In this document: one piece after another, positions 27,012-36,928 of the stretch
Numbering within the stretch: the stretch's first letter is position 1
How the letters are laid out: every line of letters begins with the position of its first letter
Source of the DNA: RGIG3701 sp030530205
Lineage (GTDB): Bacteria > Planctomycetota > Planctomycetia > Pirellulales > Thermoguttaceae
Direction: 5' to 3'
Length of the DNA: 64,000 bases
Assembly (NCBI GenBank): GCA_030530205.1
Contig: JAUMVK010000017.1
Location: 14,258 to 78,257 of the forward strand
Notes under the pieces: model-generated
Databases searched by the model: none
What the model saw: only the letters and a program-made list of their open reading frames with translations
What the model was told of the DNA's origin: nothing
Position numbers and translations under genes: made by a program

Positions 27012-29828
27012 ATGTTCCATCCAATGGTCATTTACCGCGTTGCCCTGATTTTGATCATTCTCTTAAATGCTGTTCAAAGTCAGGCGGCTGCTTTTCCGCC
27101 TGTTAAGACGGATGTTTTAAACGTCAATTCGCCGGCGAAAGCATTGGATGTTCCACTCAACGGTACGTCGGATCTTTACCTTGTCGCGACGTTCGGGCCT
27201 GACAATTACGACTACGACCAGGCTGCGTGGGGTGTGCCGACGCTTTATGACACGGATGGGAATGCCGTTGATATGACGACGATCAAGCCGGTTTCCTCGC
27301 AGACCGGCTGGGGGACCATGCTGATCAATAAAGATCACGCCGGAAAACCCGTCAAAATCTGCGGCAAGACGTTCGAAAAAGCCATCTACGCCCATGCGCC
27401 GTCCATTCTTCATTATAAGCTGGATGGGAAATACACCCGTTTCACCGCCGAGGTCGGTCTGGTTGAAAGCGCCAAAAACGGGACGGTCACGTTCGAGGTT
27501 CGTCCTGACCCGGTCCCGTATCCGTCCAAGGCAGTCTATATGAAAGGCATGGCGAACGCGCCGGAAGAACTGAAACCGGTCCCGACGGCTGACAAAGCCC
27601 CGATTATTTTCAACGTTTCGGCTGCAAAGCGGCTTCTGGAAAAAGGCATTGAGGAAATTGTCTTTATTCGCCGCGTGACGCTTACCTCCAACCACGTTTA
27701 CACCGATCACGTCAACTCACGTTGGGCCCCGGGTGGTGGGTTGTCGATCCTTAACCTGAAAACCGGCAAGGTACGCGATGTTAATCCCGTTCTTGCCGGC
27801 GGCGTGATCAACCGGTTTGACGTTTCTTTCGACGCCAAGAAAATCGTCTTCGACTGGAAACGCTCGAATCAGGAAGGCTACCGTATTTACGAGATCAACG
27901 TGGACGGGACCGGCCTGAAGCAGCTCACCTTCCCGCCCGAGATCGAGGACGCTCTTCATGCGCGTTTTGCCACGGCAGGGTACCATCGCGGTACTGATGA
28001 CATGCAGCCGTGTTACTTGCCGGACGGTGGGATCGCGTTCATTTCCACCCGCTGCCTGTTTTCGGTGCTTTGCGACTCGGGGGACAATTTGACCGTCTCG
28101 AACCTGTACCGCATGAACGCCGACGGCTCGAACATGCAGCCGCTGACGTTTTCCGCCCTTTCGGAGCAGTCACCCGCGGTCCTGCCAGACGGCAGGATCC
28201 TGTACCACCGCTGGGAGTACGTCGATAAAGCGGCGGGAAACGTCAAGGCCCTCTGGGCTGTCAACCCGGACGGGACGAATTCCTCGGAAATTTACGGTAA
28301 TACGATCACGTTCCCGGAGACGATGATCTACGCCCGCCCGATCCCCGGTACGACGAAAATCGTCTTCCTCGGCGCGTCCCACTGCTGCCCGAACAACGCC
28401 ATGGGGACGGTCATCGTGATCGACGTCAAGGATAACGTGCGCAGTCCTGAAACGATGAAGTACATCACGTCGGACGTCGCGACGTTCCACCACAACGGTT
28501 TCCACTTCAAAGACGCTGAGGGGAACTGGTACCGCGACATGACTGGAAAACCCGGCCGCCTGTTCAAGGACCCGTACCCGATCAACGAAAATCTTTTCCT
28601 GGTCTCCTGCAAGCCTGAGGGGCTGATGTGGAACGACCCGGCCGGCTACGCGCTGAACGTGATCGACGGTAATGGCGTGGGCGAGCTTCTGCTCAAGGAC
28701 GATTCGGTCTCCTGCTGGCTTCCTTACCCGCTGGTTGCGCGGCCGGTTCCCCCGATTCGGCCCAGCCTTCTGGATGAAAACCTCGCGAAGGAAAACAAGG
28801 CGGTCGTCGTGATGACCGACGTTTACACCGGTATGGACGGCGTGGAGCGCGGGGCAGTCAAATACCTCCGGGTCATGGAACAGATTCCCCGTTCATGGTC
28901 CGCCCGAAAACCGTTCCATGATGATCATGCGGGCACGACCCACGCCCATTCGGCCATTGGAGCAGGGCACCTGGCCGTCCGGATCCAGCTCGGGATCGTA
29001 CCCGTTGAGGAGGACGGCTCGGCCCGTTTCTACGTTCCTGCCGATCGGGCGATCATCTTCCAGGCCCTCGACAAAGATTTCAGGGCGATCCAGACCGAAC
29101 GCACCTACGTAAACTTCCGCCCGGGCGAGACACGCGCCTGCGTGGGGTGTCACGAGACACCGAATAACGCGCCGACACGCTCAGCCGGTCCCCAGCCGCA
29201 GGCTATGGGAAAACCGGTCGCGGAATTGATTCCGCAGCCGAACCAGACAAGCGGCTTCCTGAAAGGTGCGTATCTGGACGGACCCCAAATGACGTTCGAC
29301 TACGAGCGGCAGATCCAGCCGATCCTCGACCGTAACTGTGTGTCGTGCCATTACGGGACACCGGGTGAAGGCCGTTCCACGCTCGATTTGACGGGCAGAC
29401 CGGATGGAACCTACAGCGTTTCGTATAATTCCATGAAGAAACTGGCGGACGACGAAAACAAACTCCTCTGGGGAAACCGCAAGGAGCGCAATGAGGACGC
29501 AGCCTCGAACGGGATCGAGTACATCCCGCCGTACCAGATCTGCTCGCCGTCGTCATCACTTTCGGCCTGGCTTATGGATAAGGAATGCACGTTCGACAGC
29601 GAGGCGGTCAAGCAGTACGCGCGGCAGCTTAAGGCATGGCACCCGAACGTGACGCTGACGGCCGACGAACTGCTGACGCTGAACAACTGGCTGGACGACA
29701 ACTGCCCGTTCCACCCGTCATTCTTCGGGAAACTTCACGAAAAGTTCCAGGGCGAAGATAACTACCGACCGGTCGTGACTCCTGCGGAGTGCCGGGACCG
29801 CGATCTGCCGGGACGATTCGAGTACTGA
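27012..29828 (+). CDS. Secreted NPCBM/HZS-alpha-like protein with two CxxCH motifs (paralogue 3)
   Basis: 938 residues with a signal peptide (MVIYRVALILIILLNAVQSQAAA). The N-terminal domain resembles an NPCBM carbohydrate-binding module (DLYLVATFGPDNYDYDQAAWGVP, KTFEKAIYAHAPSILHYKLDGKYTRF) instead of the discoidin-like domain in the other two paralogues. The propeller-like core follows (DGTGLKQLTFPPEIED, YHRWEYVDKAAG, MNADGSNMQPLTF), then CVGCH (710-714) and CVSCH (776-780). The exchanged N-terminal module suggests domain shuffling around a conserved core. Followed by a Tat-exported oxidoreductase 45 bases on, likely the same operon. Confidence 0.8.
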   Translation: MFHPMVIYRVALILIILLNAVQSQAAAFPPVKTDVLNVNSPAKALDVPLNGTSDLYLVATFGPDNYDYDQAAWGVPTLYDTDGNAVDMTTIKPVSSQTGWGTMLINKDHAGKPVKICGKTFEKAIYAHAPSILHYKLDGKYTRFTAEVGLVESAKNGTVTFEVRPDPVPYPSKAVYMKGMANAPEELKPVPTADKAPIIFNVSAAKRLLEKGIEEIVFIRRVTLTSNHVYTDHVNSRWAPGGGLSILNLKTGKVRDVNPVLAGGVINRFDVSFDAKKIVFDWKRSNQEGYRIYEINVDGTGLKQLTFPPEIEDALHARFATAGYHRGTDDMQPCYLPDGGIAFISTRCLFSVLCDSGDNLTVSNLYRMNADGSNMQPLTFSALSEQSPAVLPDGRILYHRWEYVDKAAGNVKALWAVNPDGTNSSEIYGNTITFPETMIYARPIPGTTKIVFLGASHCCPNNAMGTVIVIDVKDNVRSPETMKYITSDVATFHHNGFHFKDAEGNWYRDMTGKPGRLFKDPYPINENLFLVSCKPEGLMWNDPAGYALNVIDGNGVGELLLKDDSVSCWLPYPLVARPVPPIRPSLLDENLAKENKAVVVMTDVYTGMDGVERGAVKYLRVMEQIPRSWSARKPFHDDHAGTTHAHSAIGAGHLAVRIQLGIVPVEEDGSARFYVPADRAIIFQALDKDFRAIQTERTYVNFRPGETRACVGCHETPNNAPTRSAGPQPQAMGKPVAELIPQPNQTSGFLKGAYLDGPQMTFDYERQIQPILDRNCVSCHYGTPGEGRSTLDLTGRPDGTYSVSYNSMKKLADDENKLLWGNRKERNEDAASNGIEYIPPYQICSPSSSLSAWLMDKECTFDSEAVKQYARQLKAWHPNVTLTADELLTLNNWLDDNCPFHPSFFGKLHEKFQGEDNYRPVVTPAECRDRDLPGRFEY

Positions 29829-29873
29829 AAACCGACATTTTTTCAAGACCTTTATACAGATAGGAGACTAAAT

Positions 29874-31268
29874 ATGAGTGAATTATCCCGCCGGGATTTT
29901 CTCAAAAAATCAGCCGCTTTGGCCGCAATGGCGACGGCGATTCCCGTGACTTATGCCCCGAAACCGGTTTGGGCGCAGGCTCCGAGCGACCGGATCCGCT
30001 TGGGCTGCATCGGCGTCGGGAGCATGGGCCTGGGCGACGCCCACGGTTTTAACGGCCTCACTGACATCGTGGCGATTTGCGACGTTGACGAAAACTACGG
30101 CATCGCCCGTACCATCAATTCCGGCATCGGCAAGCGTGACGCGAACGGCCAGGTTATTCAGCCGGACACGTACAAGGACTACCGCCGGATCCTGGAACGC
30201 GACGACATCGACGCAGTTTCCATCGTCACGCCGGACCACTGGCACGTCAAAATCGCGGTCGAAGCGCTCATGGCGGGAAAGCACGTTTTCTGCCAGAAGC
30301 CGCTGACGCTGACGCTCGAGGAAAACCAGATCATCCGCCGCGCCTGCGCCAAATACGGCAAAGCCTTCCAGATCGGTACGTGGCAACGCTGCCAGATCGA
30401 CCAGTTTGTCAAAGCGACGCTGCTGGTCCGGAAGGGTTACATTGGCGACGTGAAAAAGATCACGTGCGACATTGGTGGATCGCCCACTTCCGGCGAGATT
30501 CCGAAGGCGGAGGTCCCGGCTGGTCTCGACTGGGAGATGTGGCAAGGTCCCGCTCCTCGTCATGATTTCCTCTCGACGGGCGTGACGAACAACCGCGACG
30601 GCAATTTGGGCCAGACACGCTGCCACTACGAGTTCCGCTGGTGGTACGAATACTCCGGCGGCAAATTCACCGACTGGGGCGCGCACCACATCGACTGCGC
30701 TCTCTGGGCTCTTAATCTCCAGACGCCCGGCACCGGCCCGATCTCCTTCGACGGCACGAACGCCCATCACCCGGTGGAGTTCAAGGACGGTTACCCGACC
30801 GTGGACAATCGGTACAACACGAGCGATAATTTCGACATCAAGTGCATGTTCGAGAACGGCATCGAAATGCACGTCGTGAGCGGCTCACCGGACGGTAACG
30901 GGATCCTCTTCGAGGGAACCAAGGGCCGCTTCCACGTCAGCCGTGGCCGCTGCAAAGGCAAGCCTGTTGAGGAACTTCCGCAGGACGCGTTCACTGAGGA
31001 CGATTATCGGGAACTGTTCCATGGCAAACCGGTGGAAGGGCACAAGGAGAACTTCATCCGCTGCGTGCGCGAAGGCGGAACTTGCATTTCGGACGTCGTT
31101 TCCCACGTTCAGGCCATGAACGCCTGCCACCTCTGCGGGATCGCTGCCCGTTTGAACCGTGAAATCAAATGGGACCCGAAGGCAGAAAAGATCGTCGGAG
31201 ATGATCAGGCCGCGACCTTCTACGCAAGACAGGAAACCAAGGGGTATGAGATCCCCCGTAATTTCTGA
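29874..31268 (+). CDS. Tat-exported Gfo/Idh/MocA family oxidoreductase
   Basis: 464 residues. The N-terminus MSELSRRDFLKKSAALAAMA holds the twin-arginine motif SRRDFLKK and a hydrophobic stretch ending in PVWAQA. The Rossmann domain begins IRLGCIGVGSMGLGDAH, with the dinucleotide-binding loop, and the family marker CQKPLTLTLEENQ follows a helix (EKP-type motif with Gln in place of Glu). The C-terminal beta domain has WWYEYSGGKFTDWGAHHIDCALW, also typical. Exported members occur in PVC genomes and are thought to carry a tightly bound cofactor, acting on sugars in the periplasm, such as glycoside or aldose oxidation. Starts after AGGAG. Substrate unknown. Confidence 0.9.
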   Translation: MSELSRRDFLKKSAALAAMATAIPVTYAPKPVWAQAPSDRIRLGCIGVGSMGLGDAHGFNGLTDIVAICDVDENYGIARTINSGIGKRDANGQVIQPDTYKDYRRILERDDIDAVSIVTPDHWHVKIAVEALMAGKHVFCQKPLTLTLEENQIIRRACAKYGKAFQIGTWQRCQIDQFVKATLLVRKGYIGDVKKITCDIGGSPTSGEIPKAEVPAGLDWEMWQGPAPRHDFLSTGVTNNRDGNLGQTRCHYEFRWWYEYSGGKFTDWGAHHIDCALWALNLQTPGTGPISFDGTNAHHPVEFKDGYPTVDNRYNTSDNFDIKCMFENGIEMHVVSGSPDGNGILFEGTKGRFHVSRGRCKGKPVEELPQDAFTEDDYRELFHGKPVEGHKENFIRCVREGGTCISDVVSHVQAMNACHLCGIAARLNREIKWDPKAEKIVGDDQAATFYARQETKGYEIPRNF

Positions 31269-31350
31269 AAATAATTAAGTAATGAAGCGTGGAAGACAAA
31301 ACCGCGCTTCTGTTTTAAAATCGAATCTTTCCATCTTCCGGTACACACTT

Positions 31351-34300
31351 ATGTTAAAGAATTTCCCCAGTGCGTTTCTTTTCGTACTTCTGTTTGTTTC
31401 GTTGGGGCTGGGTTTTGAATCGCCGCTAGACGTTTCGGATCCGTCACGACTTCCGTCGTTTCCTTTGAATGCGTTGGGTTGGCCGAACCGATCACCGCAA
31501 AATCTTCTTGAGGATTTCCAGAAACCACCCGCTGGGTATGGCGAGGTCCCGTTCTGGTGGTGGTCTGGTGACAGGCTCGATAAAAAACGGCTTGAATGGC
31601 AGATTGAGGAACTGCACCGGAAAGGAATTTCGGGTGTACAGGTCAATTACGTTCACAAAGATACACCCGGGTGGCCGTCGTACAGGAATGACCCTGCCAT
31701 TTTCTCCCCGGAATGGTGGGATTTTTACGCGCACGCATCCCACGTCGCCGCAAAATATAACATGGGGATCGGCCTGAGTACCTACACACTTGACTGGAAC
31801 AATACCGACAACCTGTTCAACGAGATCATTTATGGTGACCGTGAAATCAACGCCCGCGCCCTGAGGGGGAAACAGGTCAGAATGGTAAAACCTGGTGAGT
31901 CGTTTACACTTGAATCATCAGAAAACCACATTGCCTATGCCGCCTACCCGGTCGAAAACGGACGGATCACAGGCGCTGGTTTCAGGCTTTGCGGAGACGA
32001 AGTTACAGGAACGTTTTCTGTCAATGAACCTGAGAGAAATTCCGGGACGGCGCAGTACGCGGTTTGGGAGTTTACGTACGAAGTTCAGGCTGGTACTCTT
32101 AACCCGCTTCACCCACAGTCAGGTCAGCGCATCATCGAAAAATTCTTCCAGCCCTTTGAAGATCACAATGAAGGAACATCCGCTGGTTTGAATTATTTCT
32201 TCAACGACGAATTGAATGTCGGCTACCGCGGCTGGCAGTGGACGGACGATTTCGCGGAGCGTTTTGCCGAGGTGAAAGGGTACGACTTCTTCAGCGTTGC
32301 GGCGGGTTTGTTCACGGATTTGGGCAATCAGACCCCAAAAGCCAGGATAGATACCATGGCCGTGCAGGTTTATCTGAGTGAATTGCGGTACTTCAAGCCG
32401 ATCTTCATGTGGCATTACAGCCGCGGGATGATTTTTGGCTGCGACAATAACGGGCGCGGCTACGACCCGACACAGTACCACGATTACTTCAGCGCCATAC
32501 GCTGGTACACGGCTCCCGGTCACGATACGCCCGGCGGTCAGGCGGACTTCATCAAGGATAAAGTTTCGTCTTCCATCAGTAATCTTTACCGGCGTCCGCG
32601 TGTTTGGCTGGAAGGGTATCATTCTCTGGGATGGGGAGCGAATCCGGACGGACTAATGTACGCCACGAACGAGAACTTTGTCTTTGGCGCGACGCTCCTC
32701 AACCTCCACGGGCTTTACTACACGACCCACGGCAGCCGTTGGGAATGGGCGCCTCCGTGCTATCACTTCCGTATGCCGTACTGGAAACACATGGACGTTT
32801 TTCTGAAGTACTATGAACGTCTGTCGTACCTGCTCAGCCAGGGAACGTGGCAGGCTGAAGTCGCCATCATTTACCCAGTCACGCCGTACTGGGCCGGTCT
32901 GAGCGAGAACCAGAAGGAAGCGACGGCGACGGCTTTCGATCTTGCGAAACGGATCTACGCCACGAACCGTGACATCGCCTTTATCGACGATCAGTCGATC
33001 CAGCGTGCGCAGATCGTGCCTCAGAAGGGAGATACGCAGGCGAAACTCTCGGTTTCCGGTATGAATTTCGTAGCTGTGGTCATTCCGTCGATGGAAGCGG
33101 TTCAGTGGGATACACTCGTCAAACTGCGACAATTCCAGCAGGCGGGCGGCCTCGTTTTCATTGCGGGCAAGAAACCCGTCGTTTCTGACCGGGCGGGAGC
33201 CAATGACCCTATGCTCGACAAACTGGTGAATGAAATTCTTCAGACGGCTCAGGACCGCCTCGGAAAAGTCGAAGCTCCGAAAGCTCCCGCTGAGCCGGAA
33301 GCCTCGCCGCGTGTTTACCCCGGGGGTTTTACCGGGTACTGGGCGTGGTCCAAAGAACATACAAACAGGATTCAGGCCGTGGGAACGCTCAAAGGGCTTT
33401 CCGATGCTCCGGCGACTTATCAGGTGAAATTCTTCTGTGACAATCACGGGGATTTGTTCGTCAATGACCAAAAAGTCTGCTCGAACGCCAATTATGAGTC
33501 GGGTTGGACTGGGACGTTGCCCCTGAAAAACGGTGATAAAATCCGCATCGACGCTTTGGACGACGATGGAGGGAACCGGACCGCTGGAATTTTCTTCTCC
33601 GTTTCGGACGGAAAAAAGACCCGTTTCTCGACGCTTGATTTGAGGTACAGGCTCGAAGGAAACAGTGAGCCCAAACCGCTTGACCCTCAAAACGTTCACG
33701 ACCTGCATCGATTTGGACGCAAGGACGTGCGTACAGGGGGTTCCTCAGCGTCGCCTGAGATGGATAAACGATTTGTCTCGCTGCCCCGGGATATTATCGC
33801 CGGAAGCCCGATTAAGTACCTGCACCGAAAAATTGGCCATTACGACGTTTACATGGTCATGGGAGCAGAGAGGGATTCGGTCGTCTCCTTCCGTTGCACA
33901 GGCCAGCCTGAACGCTGGGACCCGATGACGGGGAAGGTTTTGCCTGTCAGGATCACGGAAGTTAAAGACGGCTACACGTCGGTCCAGATTCCGGTCGCCC
34001 GGAATGAGGCGTGTGTTTTCGTCTTCGACGGTGGCAGGCCGGCGCAAGTCTCAGAACCTGTGGAACCCGCCTCGTGGGAGGTCGTTCCTGTTGAAGGAAC
34101 GTGGTCGTTCAAACTTCTGCCGACGATGAACAATCAGTGGGGTGATTTCAGTCTGCCCGTTACAGCAGATAATATGACTATCGGAGCGGAAGCCCGTCGA
34201 TTCGAATATCGTCGAGCTGGTTCTGAGGACTGGAAACCCTGTTCGTCCGGTTATGGCCCACGATTCTGGGTGAAGTCGGTACCCCTGACGTCGGCTCCTG

Positions 34301-35472
34301 CGGCAAATCCGGTTGAGTCTCTTGAAAAACTGGATTCCTCGTGGACCCCGTATGAATTTTCGTGGCGTTGGGGTATTGAGGGAAATCCCGGTCATCAGGG
34401 CTATCACGGCTTGAAGGAAAACCTCAACGATGGCTTTATCGGTTTGGGAGCCAGTCAGAGAGGACACAACGAGACGCTTTTCGTGAAAGAGAATCCACCA
34501 AAGCGGTACTTCCTGACCACGACGGTCCGCTGGAAGGGGACGGCCACGATCCAGAAGGGTGGAAATCTTCCCGATGCAGTATTTCTGGACGGCAAACCCG
34601 TTCCGAACGACGCAAAGACCGTCGAGCTTTCGGGGGAAACGCAGGTCTTGACGCTTTCGTACCCGACGGCGGGGCGTGGGTTCTGGTTCCTCGAAAAGGG
34701 CGTACACGAACCGCGTCAGGCCCAGCCAGAGTGGGATGACCTTTCCAGAGAAGAGAAAGCAAAAGCGTTCCCGAACGCGATGAGCTGGTACACGCTTGAC
34801 ACGGTTGAGTTTAACGCTGCCCCGCCTGCGTCAATGGAGTATCGTTTGGCCGCTCCAGCAGGTTTGGACGCGCTGACACTTATTCTGGATCAGGCTGTCG
34901 AGTCTGTACCGAGAGTTTTCGTGGACGGGAAAGAATTCGCCGTGAAACCGACCGAGCCGAAGCAGTTTAAAACCCGGCGGTGGGTATGCTCCAATATTGG
35001 GGCGAAAAAACCTTCTTCGGTCGTGATCGTTCTGCCCGATTCGCCGCTTGAAGGGGGAGCGGCTTTTGCTGAGCCGGTGCTCTTCTCGACAAAAGATGGA
35101 GAAATCGACACTCTCTGCGATTGGAGCAGTGAGGGAACAGGGCTGCAGTACTATTCCGGCGGGGCCGTCTATGGAAAGACCGTGACGGTTACAAAAGAGC
35201 AATCGCAGGGGAAAGCCGTTCTTTCACTGGGCGATCTCTGCGCGACGGCAGAAGTCCGAGTCAACGGAAAGTCGGCCGGAGTTTTGGTCTGCCAACCGTG
35301 GGAAATCGATTTGACCGGCTTCCTGACTGAAGGTGAAAACCGGATTGAAGTCGAAATTTACAGTACTCTGGCGAATCATTACCGAAGCATTCCGACCAAT
35401 TATCACGGCCCGACGTACAAATCTGGCCTGATTGGTCCGGTGGAACTTCGATTTGAGAAGCCTGCGAACTAA
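31351..35472 (+). CDS. Large secreted GH106-like glycoside hydrolase
   Basis: About 1373 residues from the ATG at 31351, which begins a signal peptide (MLKNFPSAFLFVLLFVSLGLG); the frame is open 23 codons further up but that start would bury the signal. After it, PPAGYGEVPFWWWSGDRLDKKRLEWQIEELHRKGISGVQVNY is (in parts) the pattern of GH106 alpha-L-rhamnosidases and related uncharacterised glycosidases. Catalytic-domain segments include FFNDELNVGYRGWQWTDDF and RPRVWLEGYHSLGWG. A PA14-like insert (about residues 630-710, FTGYWAWSKEHTNR) and a C-terminal beta-sandwich (DLCATAEVRVNGKSAGVLVCQPWEIDLTGFLTEGENRIE) complete it. Rhamnosidase activity is an inference from architecture. Confidence 0.76.
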   Translation: MLKNFPSAFLFVLLFVSLGLGFESPLDVSDPSRLPSFPLNALGWPNRSPQNLLEDFQKPPAGYGEVPFWWWSGDRLDKKRLEWQIEELHRKGISGVQVNYVHKDTPGWPSYRNDPAIFSPEWWDFYAHASHVAAKYNMGIGLSTYTLDWNNTDNLFNEIIYGDREINARALRGKQVRMVKPGESFTLESSENHIAYAAYPVENGRITGAGFRLCGDEVTGTFSVNEPERNSGTAQYAVWEFTYEVQAGTLNPLHPQSGQRIIEKFFQPFEDHNEGTSAGLNYFFNDELNVGYRGWQWTDDFAERFAEVKGYDFFSVAAGLFTDLGNQTPKARIDTMAVQVYLSELRYFKPIFMWHYSRGMIFGCDNNGRGYDPTQYHDYFSAIRWYTAPGHDTPGGQADFIKDKVSSSISNLYRRPRVWLEGYHSLGWGANPDGLMYATNENFVFGATLLNLHGLYYTTHGSRWEWAPPCYHFRMPYWKHMDVFLKYYERLSYLLSQGTWQAEVAIIYPVTPYWAGLSENQKEATATAFDLAKRIYATNRDIAFIDDQSIQRAQIVPQKGDTQAKLSVSGMNFVAVVIPSMEAVQWDTLVKLRQFQQAGGLVFIAGKKPVVSDRAGANDPMLDKLVNEILQTAQDRLGKVEAPKAPAEPEASPRVYPGGFTGYWAWSKEHTNRIQAVGTLKGLSDAPATYQVKFFCDNHGDLFVNDQKVCSNANYESGWTGTLPLKNGDKIRIDALDDDGGNRTAGIFFSVSDGKKTRFSTLDLRYRLEGNSEPKPLDPQNVHDLHRFGRKDVRTGGSSASPEMDKRFVSLPRDIIAGSPIKYLHRKIGHYDVYMVMGAERDSVVSFRCTGQPERWDPMTGKVLPVRITEVKDGYTSVQIPVARNEACVFVFDGGRPAQVSEPVEPASWEVVPVEGTWSFKLLPTMNNQWGDFSLPVTADNMTIGAEARRFEYRRAGSEDWKPCSSGYGPRFWVKSVPLTSAPAANPVESLEKLDSSWTPYEFSWRWGIEGNPGHQGYHGLKENLNDGFIGLGASQRGHNETLFVKENPPKRYFLTTTVRWKGTATIQKGGNLPDAVFLDGKPVPNDAKTVELSGETQVLTLSYPTAGRGFWFLEKGVHEPRQAQPEWDDLSREEKAKAFPNAMSWYTLDTVEFNAAPPASMEYRLAAPAGLDALTLILDQAVESVPRVFVDGKEFAVKPTEPKQFKTRRWVCSNIGAKKPSSVVIVLPDSPLEGGAAFAEPVLFSTKDGEIDTLCDWSSEGTGLQYYSGGAVYGKTVTVTKEQSQGKAVLSLGDLCATAEVRVNGKSAGVLVCQPWEIDLTGFLTEGENRIEVEIYSTLANHYRSIPTNYHGPTYKSGLIGPVELRFEKPAN

Positions 35473-35490
35473 AGAGCATGATTCCGGAAT

Positions 35491-36921
35491 TTAGCCAAGC
35501 GCCCAGCAAACCTCGAAACACCAAAACGTGAGAAAGGTGATGCTCAGCGCGATGGCTGGGATCCAGCGCGGCGGCGTTTTACAGAAACAAAGCCGTGCTG
35601 TTCGTATGTTGTACAAACTGCTCACGGCGAACAGGGTGAGGATCGGAACCAGCGGCAGATGATAACGTTCATGGGCGAACGCAAGCGAGTGCAAAGCCCA
35701 AAAGTAAAGCAGAACCGCGAGCAAAAGCGCGATTTGAGGGATCGTCTTTGTGGAGAATTCCTGCGAGAAAATTCCAAAAATCGCTAACAGGAAGATCAGG
35801 GCGAACGGGAACGTTACAAGACAGGTCGAGACCAAAAACAGGGTTTTGCGTGAACTTTCCCCCAATCGATCTACACCCCAGAAACCTCGCTGAATCCCTG
35901 CGGGAATCGAACGCTCCAACTGCCAGAAGCAGAGCGCTTTCATACCGGTCCGTTCGAGCGTCTGAACAAGATGTGACTTCATGTAATTCTTGGCGTACTC
36001 ACCCGCCAGACGGTCTTTCTGGCCCTGGGTCTGTGCGTTAAACGAGGTTCCCGGATTCTTTTGCGTGTAATCTTTCTGAAGAACGGTGTACCAGTCTTTT
36101 GGGGGGGCCATCGAAATGGCATCCCATGCACGGTACAGCGGCGTGAACTCGTAGTTCCCCATCATGAGGTTCCGCCCGCTCATGCAGTCGATCGCGACGA
36201 ACGTTTTTTGCAGTCGGGTGTTACGAATCATCCATGGAGCCATGCCGACCCCGGCGAAGACCAGAAGCGCGAGCACCCCGGCAAGCCGGTGTTTCCAGGT
36301 AAAAACCGACGATTGGTTTGGACAAAACAGAATAAACAAGGCCAGTGGAAAGGGCGAGAGCCACAAAATACTGCGCGTTAATGCTCCCAAGGCGATAAAA
36401 GCCCCACAGAAACACGCCGCGTAAATCGAGCCGGTCCGCAGAAAGCGCAAGGCTGACCAAAGGACCAACACGAGCCAGAACGTGAAAAACGTCTCAGTCA
36501 GAATGAAGAAATTCTGCATGACGAGCGATGGGTAAAAGCAGAAAATCCCCGCCGCTGCGAGTGAAGCGTTCCGCGAAAGAAAGCCGCACTCACGAGCGAG
36601 GCCGTACACACAGAGGACCGTCACGAGCGAGATCAAAATCTGGATCACTCGAACGGCCGTGTAATTCTGAATGCTGAAAACGCGGTAAATCTCCGAAATG
36701 AGCCACGGGTAAAGAGGCGGACGGATCGAAACATACGGTTCTGTTTCGGAACCAAAATCCCCTGTTTCCACCAAGTGAACGGCCAGTTCATCGTAGTGAG
36801 TCTCATCCACGATTTGCAACTCGGAACCGTCCATAACAGCCATGATACCCAGCCGAAGCAGAAGCCCGACAAGTAAAATCGACACTAAAATCCAGACTGT
36901 CTGTTTTGTTTCGTTTGTCAT
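35491..36921 (-). CDS. GT39-like (ArnT/PMT-type) membrane glycosyltransferase
   Basis: 476 residues, about a dozen membrane segments. The first large loop has VDETHYDELAVHLVETGDF, with the acidic pair expected for polyprenyl-phosphate-sugar-dependent transferases of the GT39/GT83 type, then SIRPPLYPWLISEIYRVF. These enzymes move sugars from a lipid carrier onto proteins, lipids or polysaccharide on the outer face of the membrane. Last gene of the polysaccharide cluster, seven bases after the exporter permease, and convergent with the GH106-like gene. Confidence 0.8.
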   Translation of the reverse strand: MTNETKQTVWILVSILLVGLLLRLGIMAVMDGSELQIVDETHYDELAVHLVETGDFGSETEPYVSIRPPLYPWLISEIYRVFSIQNYTAVRVIQILISLVTVLCVYGLARECGFLSRNASLAAAGIFCFYPSLVMQNFFILTETFFTFWLVLVLWSALRFLRTGSIYAACFCGAFIALGALTRSILWLSPFPLALFILFCPNQSSVFTWKHRLAGVLALLVFAGVGMAPWMIRNTRLQKTFVAIDCMSGRNLMMGNYEFTPLYRAWDAISMAPPKDWYTVLQKDYTQKNPGTSFNAQTQGQKDRLAGEYAKNYMKSHLVQTLERTGMKALCFWQLERSIPAGIQRGFWGVDRLGESSRKTLFLVSTCLVTFPFALIFLLAIFGIFSQEFSTKTIPQIALLLAVLLYFWALHSLAFAHERYHLPLVPILTLFAVSSLYNIRTARLCFCKTPPRWIPAIALSITFLTFWCFEVCWALG

Positions 36922-36928
36922 TTTTCTC

